Shown here one piece after another: positions 34,837 through 41,653 of a stretch of 64,000 nucleotides of DNA (positions are counted from its first letter, which is position 1; the number at the start of each line of letters is the position of its first letter). The stretch spans positions 186,001-250,000 of the forward strand of contig JAJYOK010000003.1 in NCBI GenBank assembly GCA_021796215.1, in the 5' to 3' direction. Source of the stretch: Bacteroidota bacterium (GTDB lineage: Bacteria; Bacteroidota; Ignavibacteria; UBA10030; UBA8401). The notes under the pieces were generated by a model. It saw nothing but the letters and a program-made list of their open reading frames with translations, was not told the origin of the DNA and searched no databases. The position numbers were made by a program, and so were the translations under genes.

Positions 34837-36474
34837 ATGGCAACAATAAATTCTATATCATATCGTTTTCCTAATGGTGTTGGGCTTGCTGGTGCAGCAA
34901 TTGGAGAATTCGCTGAGACGTTCCTCTCTCACGACGCACTACAGTTCGTTGCAAAACTCGAACGCGAGTTCGGTGAACAACGGCGGCGACTGTTAAGGCG
35001 AAGGAATGAACGTCAGATGGATTTCAATGTCGGAAAAATGCCCGACTTTCTCCCTGAAACCGAAAACATCCGAACATCGTACTGGCGAATTGCATCTATC
35101 CCAAGTCATCTTCTCGACCGGCGCGTTGAAATTGTCGGCCCGCCGCACAAAGAAATCATTATCAAAGCGCTCAATTCCGGCGCCAACACATATATCGCTG
35201 ATTTTGAAGACACCAATTCACCAACCTGGCACAACATCTTAAGCGGACAGATCAACTTGCAGGAACTTGTACATGGTACGTTTCAGCCAAAAGCTGATGA
35301 ACCGCTATTTCACCTATCGCTAACGGAAAACAAGGAGCGTCAAACATCGAAATACGGCATGGTCATTATGGTATGCCCGCGGGGATGGCAGGCGGAAGAA
35401 AAACATGTTTTGATTGATGGAAAACCGATCTCGGCATCGCTGTTCGATTTCGGTATGTTCTTCTTTCATAATGCCCGCGAGCTGTTGGCGCAGGAAGCCG
35501 GCCCATATTTTTATCTGCCAAAAATCGAAAGTGCACAGGAAGCATCGCTGTGGAATGATGCCTTTTTGATGGCGCAGGATGAATTCGGCATTCCGCGCGG
35601 CTCGATCAAAGCAACCGTTATTATTGAAACCGTGCCGGCGGCGTTTGAAATGCACGAAATCTTGTACGTTCTGAAAGAACATTGCATCGGCCTCGCATGC
35701 GGCAGGTGGAATTATATTTTCAGCTTTATTAAAAAATTCCGGCATCATAATGAATTTCTTCTGCCGGACTGTTCACGCCTTTCGATGATGGTGCATTTCC
35801 TTTATTTTTTCTCGGTGCTCCTTATTCAAACCGGTCATAAACACGGCGCACACGCCATCGGAGGAATTACGACCCGCAATGCGCTGAACAGCAAAGGCAA
35901 GGCGAATGAAGAAATGCTTGCACACATCTTTGCGGACAAAGAGCGTGAAGTTGAAGACGGTTTTGACGGAACATGGGTAATTGATCCGGCGGCAGTTGCA
36001 GTTGCAAAAGCGGCATTCGATTCAAGAATGTCAGGCCCTAATCAGCTTCACAGAAAGCGCCGCGACATTCAGATTACATCACAAGATCTCTTAACAACCC
36101 ACAAAGGCGGAGTTACAGAGGAAGAGTTGAGAAGAAATATCAGCGGCATTCTGGAATATTTCGCCGCTTGGCTGAACGGAAACGGTGTCATCTATTCCCG
36201 CCATTCCATTGAGCATCATGCCGCGACAGCAGAGATCGCCCGTTCACAATTATGGCAGTGGCTCCACCACGGAAATAAATTTATGGGAGGAACGAAAGCG
36301 GAGAAAGATTTTTATCGTCGAATCGCACAGGAAGAATTTCAGAAACTGAATGATGAAGAAGGCGGTGCCCGAAGCGTGAATTATGCGCTGGCGAAAAAAG
36401 TTCTGGAATCATTGGTGTTTGATATGAATTTTACCGATTTCTTTACGACAACAGCATACCAATACATTGATTAA
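34837..36474 (+). CDS. Malate synthase A homologue lacking catalytic residues
   Basis: 545 residues from the ATG at 34837, matching the length of malate synthase A; the open frame extends upstream only through the previous gene. Family features: YIADFEDTNSPTW, CPRGWQAEEKHV, VIIETVPAAFEMHEILY, GHKHGAHAIGGI, DGTWVIDP, and ATAEIARSQLWQWLHHG. Two key sites differ. The metal-ligand Asp of the GRWDYIF signature (Asp278 in E. coli AceB) is Asn292 (GRWNYIF). The general base in MEDAATAE (Asp447) is His461 (EHHAATAE). Both offsets are +14, so the alignment is clean. The enzyme normally condenses glyoxylate with acetyl-CoA. Here activity is doubtful or altered. No isocitrate lyase gene is in the window. 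Neighbours are an envelope protein and a sensor kinase. Confidence 0.88.
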   Translation: MATINSISYRFPNGVGLAGAAIGEFAETFLSHDALQFVAKLEREFGEQRRRLLRRRNERQMDFNVGKMPDFLPETENIRTSYWRIASIPSHLLDRRVEIVGPPHKEIIIKALNSGANTYIADFEDTNSPTWHNILSGQINLQELVHGTFQPKADEPLFHLSLTENKERQTSKYGMVIMVCPRGWQAEEKHVLIDGKPISASLFDFGMFFFHNARELLAQEAGPYFYLPKIESAQEASLWNDAFLMAQDEFGIPRGSIKATVIIETVPAAFEMHEILYVLKEHCIGLACGRWNYIFSFIKKFRHHNEFLLPDCSRLSMMVHFLYFFSVLLIQTGHKHGAHAIGGITTRNALNSKGKANEEMLAHIFADKEREVEDGFDGTWVIDPAAVAVAKAAFDSRMSGPNQLHRKRRDIQITSQDLLTTHKGGVTEEELRRNISGILEYFAAWLNGNGVIYSRHSIEHHAATAEIARSQLWQWLHHGNKFMGGTKAEKDFYRRIAQEEFQKLNDEEGGARSVNYALAKKVLESLVFDMNFTDFFTTTAYQYID

Positions 36475-36489
36475 GACGGGAGAAACCCC

Positions 36490-38208
36490 TTGGGAGTCCA
36501 GAAGGCTCGGCGGGTTAGAGTGGTGAACGGGACAAAAAGCAGAGAGCACGATCTCGAACGCCTTCGGATCGAACGGCGGCTGCGTTTGGAGTATGCCGTC
36601 ACACATGAGTTAGCAGAAGCATATTCCTTGAAGGAAGCTGCTCCGAAAATTCTGCAGTCCATCTGCATTATCTCCGGATGGCAGCGGGGCGAAGTGTGGA
36701 GAATGGATTTCGAAAGGAACATATTGGTGAAAGAAGGAGAATGGCAGGCACCTTCACGGGAAGATTCATCGGCGTTTTCAAAAAACAGACAAACGCTCGC
36801 ACCGGGAGAAAGTATAGCAGGACGAGTGTGGATGGCGAGAAAACCGTGGTGGAGCGCAGATATTGCCGATGATCTGCGGGTGAATGAAGCAAAGCTCGGA
36901 AAAGCGTCAAACATCCTTCGGAGCGCTTTCGGCGTTACGCTCCGCAGTCAAGGAATACACCGCGGAGTGCTCGTTCTTTTTTCTGAGAGCGTGCGAAAAC
37001 CCGACACCGATCTCACGGAACTTCTTACGTCGATTGGAAATCAGATCGGTCAGTTTGTAAAACGCAAAGAAACCGAGCATCTCAACGCTCAGCTTGCCGC
37101 CATTGTTGAATCATCGCACGACGCGATTGTAGGGAAAACACTCGACGGAACGATCACAAATTGGAACGAAGGCGCAGTGGAGATGTACGGTTACTCCGCA
37201 AAAGAGGCTATGGGGAAAAATATTTCCTTTTTAATTCCATCCGGACAGCCGAATGAGCTGCCTTCCATTCTTGAAAAAATGCGGCACGGCGAATTTATTG
37301 CACCGTACGAAACAGTGCGAAAGAAAAAAGACGGAACGCTGATACATATTTCACTTTCCGTTTCGCCGATCAAAAACTCAAGCGGAATTATTATCGGCGC
37401 TTCTGCTGTTGCGCGTGATATTTCAAAACAAAAACGCGCTGAAGAAGAGATCATGAAACTGAACAATGAGCTGGAAGAGAGGGTCCGGCAGAGAACCGAA
37501 CAATTAGAGAACGCCAACAAGGAACTTGAAACGTTCAGCTATTCTATTTCACACGATCTACGCGCGCCGCTCCGTGCGATCGACGGTTTTTCGCGCGAGC
37601 TTCTTCTAAGACATACTTCACAGCTCGATTCCGACGGGCAGCACTATTTTTCTATTATCCGCGACAAAATAAAAAAAATGGGATTGCTTATTGATGACCT
37701 GCTTGCTTTTTCACGTGTGACACGTCAGGAATTTCAGAAAACCGAAGTTGACATGGAGGCAATTGCCCGCGCTGTCACGGAAGATGTTCGGAAGCTTGAA
37801 GAACATTCACATGCTGCGGTTACCATCGGCGCACTTCCCCGTTGTTTGGGAAGTTCGTCCTTGCTTCATCAGGTATTCGTCAATTTGATTTCGAATGCCT
37901 TTAAATTTTCAAGACACATGCCGAATCCTCATATTGAAATCGGCGCAGATGCAGGAAATGAAGAACATACATACTATGTGAAAGACAACGGCGTCGGCTT
38001 CGATCCCGAGCATGCGAAAAATTTATTCGGCGTCTTTCAACGGCTGCACGATGAAAAAGATTTTGAAGGAACCGGCATCGGGCTTGCAATCGTTCAGCGT
38101 ATTGTTTACCGCCACGGAGGAAAAGTATGGGCTGAATCGGCACCGGGACGCGGCGCGATATTTTATTTCACACTTCCATCGGTAAAAGAAAGGCGGCTGA
38201 GCGCGTAA
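36490..38208 (+). CDS. GAF-PAS sensor histidine kinase
   Basis: 572 residues, no membrane helix, so probably cytoplasmic. A GAF-like domain spans about 35-190 (APKILQSICIISGWQRGEVW, GRVWMARKPWW), a PAS domain about 200-315 (IVESSHDAIVGKTLDGTITN), then a coiled coil, a HisKA domain with His355 (SYSISHDLRAPLRAIDGFSR), and an HATPase domain (QVFVNLISNAFKFS, DNGVGFDPEH, EGTGIGLAIVQRIV). The pattern is that of phytochrome-like kinases. The start is a TTG with GGGAG 9 bases before it, 15 bases after the malate-synthase-like stop. Its likely partner is the Rcp-like receiver 60 bases downstream. Confidence 0.92.
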   Translation: MGVQKARRVRVVNGTKSREHDLERLRIERRLRLEYAVTHELAEAYSLKEAAPKILQSICIISGWQRGEVWRMDFERNILVKEGEWQAPSREDSSAFSKNRQTLAPGESIAGRVWMARKPWWSADIADDLRVNEAKLGKASNILRSAFGVTLRSQGIHRGVLVLFSESVRKPDTDLTELLTSIGNQIGQFVKRKETEHLNAQLAAIVESSHDAIVGKTLDGTITNWNEGAVEMYGYSAKEAMGKNISFLIPSGQPNELPSILEKMRHGEFIAPYETVRKKKDGTLIHISLSVSPIKNSSGIIIGASAVARDISKQKRAEEEIMKLNNELEERVRQRTEQLENANKELETFSYSISHDLRAPLRAIDGFSRELLLRHTSQLDSDGQHYFSIIRDKIKKMGLLIDDLLAFSRVTRQEFQKTEVDMEAIARAVTEDVRKLEEHSHAAVTIGALPRCLGSSSLLHQVFVNLISNAFKFSRHMPNPHIEIGADAGNEEHTYYVKDNGVGFDPEHAKNLFGVFQRLHDEKDFEGTGIGLAIVQRIVYRHGGKVWAESAPGRGAIFYFTLPSVKERRLSA

Positions 38209-38268
38209 CAACGCCGGTAACTACGCTGATTGAAGCTGATCAGTTTTGCAGGCGAAAAAGGAGGGAGA

Positions 38269-38832
38269 ATGACAACTGTTCACCATGATATAATTCTTAT
38301 TGTTGATGATGACGCGGCTGATATCGAATTCACTCGGCGCGTCATTGAAGAAAAAGCATCGAACGTGCGGCTTATGACGGCAAAAAACGGAGAAGAGGCG
38401 TTGAACCTGCTTTTTGGGAAAGGCAGTATTCCGATGCACGACACGACAGATTCACCGCCGTTGACTGAACGTGCCAACACGGGAAAATTTTGGATTCCAA
38501 AGAAACAGAAGTCCCTCGACCTCGATTCATTGCGAGCCATACTGTTGGATATCCACATGCCGGGAATTGACGGATTTGATGTGCTGCGCATTGTCAAATC
38601 ACACGATATGACAAAGCACGTCCCAGTCATTATTCTCACGTCTTCGCAAGAGGTGAAAGATGTCAGACAATGTTATGCGCTCGGCGCCAACAGCTACATT
38701 GTAAAACCGATAAGCGCAGAACGTTATGAACATGCTGTACAAAAAATTGCCGAGTATTGGCTGAACACCAATGAGCAAGCAGCATCGAGCATAGATATTC
38801 ATGTTACAGACAATTTACGGCAGTTTTCTTGA
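38269..38832 (+). CDS. Rcp1-like response regulator receiver
   Basis: 187 residues from the ATG at 38269, which has AAGGAGGGAG directly upstream; the frame opens 13 codons earlier without such a site. A single receiver domain with DDD at 13-15, phospho-acceptor Asp94 (LLDIHMPGIDG), Thr of ILTSS and Lys of VKPIS. A loop of about 35 residues between the second and third strands (around residues 50-87) is longer than usual, a trait of the Rcp family that pairs with phytochrome-type kinases. It follows such a kinase directly, so that pairing is likely. The C-terminal 20 residues are polar and add no output domain. Confidence 0.9.
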   Translation: MTTVHHDIILIVDDDAADIEFTRRVIEEKASNVRLMTAKNGEEALNLLFGKGSIPMHDTTDSPPLTERANTGKFWIPKKQKSLDLDSLRAILLDIHMPGIDGFDVLRIVKSHDMTKHVPVIILTSSQEVKDVRQCYALGANSYIVKPISAERYEHAVQKIAEYWLNTNEQAASSIDIHVTDNLRQFS

Positions 38833-38903
38833 GCCTCCGGAAAACTGCGTCGAAGCGGCAGGCACAGATGCATAAAGTGTAAGAAGAAAAAAATGTCCCG
38901 GGC

Positions 38904-40058
38904 ATGGAAACTACTGGCCTCAATAGCAAAGGGAAAAACAATAACCCTCGCAAGAGAAAGTTCCGCATTCTTCTCCTTGAAGATGTCGAAGCGGATGCCG
39001 ACCTTGTCGAGATTGAGCTGAAAAACGCACACATCTCCTTTACTTCCAAACGAGTTCAAACGAAAGAGGAATTCACCGGCGCAGTACAAACATTTTCTCC
39101 CGATGCTATCCTCGCAGATTACCACCTTCCAAGTTTCACTGCGCTCGAAGCGCTGCAGATCATGAAAAATATCCGCAGTGAAATTCCGTTTCTGCTCGTG
39201 ACCGGATCGCAATCGGAAGAGATCGCCGTTGAATGCATCAAGCAGGGTGCCGACGATTACATCCTGAAAGAACGCCTGGCACGTCTCCCTTCCGCTCTTC
39301 TCAGCGCCATCGAAAAGAAACAAACTGCGCACGAAAAGGAAAAAGCAATTCAGGAATTAAAATCGTCGCAGGAGCAATTGCGTGCACTTTCGGCGCATCT
39401 TCAGTCTATCAGAGAAGAAGAGCGGACACGCATTGCGCGCGAAATACACGACGAACTCGGCCAATCTCTCACCGCGCTGAAAATGGACCTGCTGTGGCTT
39501 CAGGGAAAAATTCTGGAAGAACAGAAAAATATTGAACCCATTGATGAAACCATTCGAACGATGACCCACGTTATTGATTCGACTATCCAAACAGTGCGGA
39601 GAATTGCAACTGAATTGCGCCCGGGCGTGTTGGATGACCTTGGACTCGTCGCGGCAATTGAATGGCAATCGCAGGAGTTTCAGCACCGGACGAATATTCT
39701 CTGCCGGTTCACTTCTACGGCGCGCGACATCGAGCTTGACCGCGAGCGCGCGACGGCGGTATTCCGCATCCTTCAGGAAACACTGACAAATGTTGTCCGC
39801 CATGCCCGCGCAGCCAGAGTTTCAATTCGGCTTGAAGTGGAAAGAAATATTCTGATACTGGAAATAAAAGATGACGGACGCGGTGCCGACACCGAAAAAA
39901 TTGAAAGCAAGAGATCACTCGGCTTGCTTGGAATGAAAGAACGCGCCGCGCTGTTAGGAGGCAGCGTCGAAATCGTCAGCGCAGCACATGCAGGAACAAC
40001 CGTCGTTGTAAAAATACCCGTTCCCCCTGCCGCGCAGGAGCATCGCATCAATGATTAA
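38904..40058 (+). CDS. Receiver-HisKA_3 histidine kinase
   Basis: 384 residues with an unusual order: an N-terminal receiver (about 20-140; ILLLEDVEADADL, Asp72 in ILADYHLPSF, VTGSQSEE, LKERL), then a coiled coil, then a NarX/DesK-type HisKA_3 domain with His182 (RIAREIHDELGQSLTALKMD), and an HATPase domain (RILQETLTNVVRHARAARV, DDGRGADTE, GLLGMKERAALLGGSVEI). Phosphate from another kinase could gate its activity. It overlaps the NarL-type regulator by 8 bases, so the two are translationally coupled partners. The start lacks a clear Shine-Dalgarno sequence. Confidence 0.92.
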   Translation: METTGLNSKGKNNNPRKRKFRILLLEDVEADADLVEIELKNAHISFTSKRVQTKEEFTGAVQTFSPDAILADYHLPSFTALEALQIMKNIRSEIPFLLVTGSQSEEIAVECIKQGADDYILKERLARLPSALLSAIEKKQTAHEKEKAIQELKSSQEQLRALSAHLQSIREEERTRIAREIHDELGQSLTALKMDLLWLQGKILEEQKNIEPIDETIRTMTHVIDSTIQTVRRIATELRPGVLDDLGLVAAIEWQSQEFQHRTNILCRFTSTARDIELDRERATAVFRILQETLTNVVRHARAARVSIRLEVERNILILEIKDDGRGADTEKIESKRSLGLLGMKERAALLGGSVEIVSAAHAGTTVVVKIPVPPAAQEHRIND

Positions 40059-40683
40059 ACTTTTTCTTGCAGATGATCACACAATTGTCCGGCAAGGCTT
40101 AAAAAAAATTTTAACCGACCAGCCGGATATGAAAGTCATCGGCGAAGCTTCAACTGCCGAAGAAATTATTGCCCTTGTCCGCTCAACCATGTGCGATGTA
40201 CTTTTACTTGACGTTACAATGCCGGGAAGAAGCGGGCTTGATGTCATTAAAGACCTCAAGCTCATCGCACCGAAAATGCACATACTCGTTTTCAGCATGC
40301 ATCCCGAAGCGCAGTTCGCCGTGCGCGTGCTGCGTGCCGGCGGTTCCGGATATTTGACAAAAGACAGCGCTCCGGACGAGATCGTGAAAGCAATCCGAAG
40401 AGCTGCCAGCGGCGGTAAGTACGTCAGTCCGGCGCTCGCCGAGTGGCTGGCAACGCTGACCGAAACGGATATTGAAAAGCCGGCGCACGAACGATTGTCG
40501 GACCGGGAATTTCAAATTATGAGGCTGATTGCGAACGGCAAATCAGTTACAGAGATCGCTCAACAGCTTTCATTAAGCATCAAAACAATCAGCACCTACC
40601 GCACACGCGTGCTTGACAAAATGAGATTAAAATCGAATGCTGAAGTTGCGCGATACGCGGTGGAACACCATTTGATTGAATGA
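40051..40683 (+). CDS. NarL/LuxR-type response regulator
   Basis: 210 residues. Receiver: ADDH at 7-10, Asp54 (LLLDVTMPGRSG), VFSMH, LTKDS. Output: LuxR-type HTH at about 145-207 (RLSDREFQIMRLIANGKSV, LSLSIKTISTYRTRVLDKM). It binds DNA when phosphorylated, almost surely by the upstream receiver-HisKA_3 kinase it overlaps. Targets are unknown. The end of the gene is followed at once by a strongly folded segment (40703-40803). Confidence 0.95.
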   Translation: MIKLFLADDHTIVRQGLKKILTDQPDMKVIGEASTAEEIIALVRSTMCDVLLLDVTMPGRSGLDVIKDLKLIAPKMHILVFSMHPEAQFAVRVLRAGGSGYLTKDSAPDEIVKAIRRAASGGKYVSPALAEWLATLTETDIEKPAHERLSDREFQIMRLIANGKSVTEIAQQLSLSIKTISTYRTRVLDKMRLKSNAEVARYAVEHHLIE

Positions 40684-40702
40684 AAAGATAAAAGATTGGT
40701 AG

Positions 40703-40753
40703 CCGCAGACTTTTCAGCCAGTGGCTGATCCGCCTTTGGTGGAATGTCTGCGG
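40703..40753 (+). ncRNA. Compact three-way-junction RNA fold, unassigned
   Basis: CCGCAGAC (40703-40710) pairs with GTCTGCGG (40746-40753), enclosing two complete hairpins: TCAGCC/GGCTGA with an AGT loop (40714-40728), and TCCGCC/GGTGGA with a TTT loop and one G-T pair (40729-40743). The two inner stems abut with no spacer. All 20 pairs form in 51 bases, which is hard to get by chance. It follows the NarL-type regulator gene by 19 bases and leads into a terminator. It could be a 3' UTR structure, an RNA regulator or a mobile palindrome; I cannot match it to a known RNA family. Confidence 0.5.
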
Positions 40754-40758
40754 AATCT

Positions 40759-40803
40759 ACTCCGTTTTGCTCCGTGAAAACCGGAACAGGACGGAGTTTT
40801 TTT
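40759..40803 (+). terminator. Intrinsic terminator with competing stems
   Basis: ACTCCGT (40759-40765) pairs with ACGGAGT (40791-40797), followed by seven T residues (40797-40803). A second CTCCGT at 40770-40775 can pair with the same 3' arm, and GTTTT/AAAAC (40764-40781) offers a third, exclusive fold. It ends the two-component operon; the competing folds leave room for control. Confidence 0.7.
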
Positions 40804-40988
40804 ATTTTCTTTACGAGCACTTACCGCATTAGCGGTTGAATAGTTATACCGCGAAGAACGCAAAGATCATAGTTGTAAGAATTATCCTACACATCCCCTT
40901 CCTCAAATCCCACTTCACAATCAGCATCCGCTGATACCGCCGCACCGGCACATCTTCGTATTTTTATCCCACGTTAATTCACGTACCG

Positions 40989-41021
40989 AGACTCCTGAAG
41001 TCTTCAAGACTTCGGGAGTCT
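40989..41021. repeat. 33-base near-perfect palindrome
   Basis: Sixteen-base arms (one G-T pair) surround a single central base at 41005. The arm reads GACTCCTGAAGTCTT after its first base. The design matches the 31-base palindrome at 62003-62033. It lies 37 bases before the lone receiver gene. Its 3' side has only three T residues, so it is a poor terminator. Confidence 0.7.
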
Positions 41022-41058
41022 TTCACAACAGAAAAAAAAGAAACGATCGAACGACACC

Positions 41059-41451
41059 ATGAAAGTATTCATCGCAGACGGATCTAAATTCGGCTTGCAG
41101 CGGCTTCTTGCGCTGCTCAACGACATCAAACATTTCGAGCTGGCTGGATATGCCGCCGAAGCCGTCAGCGCAATCGTTTCCATCCGCACGACCAAACCCG
41201 ATGTTGTCATTCTCGATTTGGAAATGCGCGGCGCAGACACGGGCATCCGGGTTTTGAAAACCATCAAAGAAGAATTACCTGCAACAACATTCATCATCCT
41301 TACTAACGCTTCCGGGGAGCAGTACCGCAACCGATGCAAGGAATTGGGCGCGGAATTTTTTTTCGATAAGTCGGCTGAATTTCAAAAAATCCCGGAAACA
41401 ATCGAACGGCTGGCAGAAAGTCTGCCGCTTCGTGCACTTTCAAAAAATTAA
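41059..41451 (+). CDS. Lone receiver domain with reduced acidic pocket
   Basis: 130 residues forming one receiver domain: Asp7 (IADGSK), phospho-acceptor Asp53 (VILDLEMRGAD), Thr of ILTNAS and Lys of FDKSA. The acidic pair that binds magnesium is reduced to one Asp, since Gly replaces the second (ADG rather than DD), which may slow phosphorylation. The middle of the domain (ADTGIRVLKTIK) is otherwise normal. It lies after the palindromic region and before the first chitinase gene. No output domain. Its partner is unknown. Confidence 0.85.
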   Translation: MKVFIADGSKFGLQRLLALLNDIKHFELAGYAAEAVSAIVSIRTTKPDVVILDLEMRGADTGIRVLKTIKEELPATTFIILTNASGEQYRNRCKELGAEFFFDKSAEFQKIPETIERLAESLPLRALSKN

Positions 41452-41587
41452 CACCGGAACAACACCAATGAACACACAATACGCCACAAACAATTCACCA
41501 TTGCCGCAAACCCGCCAACGTTTCAGCGGCGGAGTGGAAATTGTCAACACTATTCATCAACACACACCTGCGTGCCGGAGCTTGATC

Positions 41588-41623
41588 GCGCGAATCGTTT
41601 CGCGCCGGCAGACGCTTCGGCGT
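41588..41623 (+). promoter_or_regulatory. Two leader hairpins upstream of the first chitinase
   Basis: GCGCGAA/TTCGCGC with a TCGT loop (41588-41605) is followed by ACGC/GCGT closed by a TTCG tetraloop (41612-41623), one of the most stable RNA loops. They lie 18-30 bases before the Shine-Dalgarno of the chitinase gene. This supports the later GTG start and suggests a structured leader. Confidence 0.45.
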
Positions 41624-41653
41624 GCAGGCACACATGAGAAAGGAGAACCTCAC

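Larger units (their letters stand above)
40684..41058. other. Hairpin-rich intergenic region
   Basis: 375 bases with no plausible gene. It holds a three-way-junction fold (40703-40753), a terminator (40759-40803), small hairpins ACCGC/GCGGT near 40824 and ATCAGC/GCTGAT near 40920, and a 33-base palindrome (40989-41021). A phrase near 40850 (ACCGCGAAGAACGCAAAGAT) looks like a dispersed non-coding sequence. This is the densest set of inverted repeats in the window. Confidence 0.6.

Noticed and set aside
41432-41653. N-terminal extension of the first chitinase to 41432
   Set aside because: It overlaps the receiver gene, contains two strong hairpins, has no secretion signal, and a ribosome site with GTG at 41654 gives a proper signal peptide.
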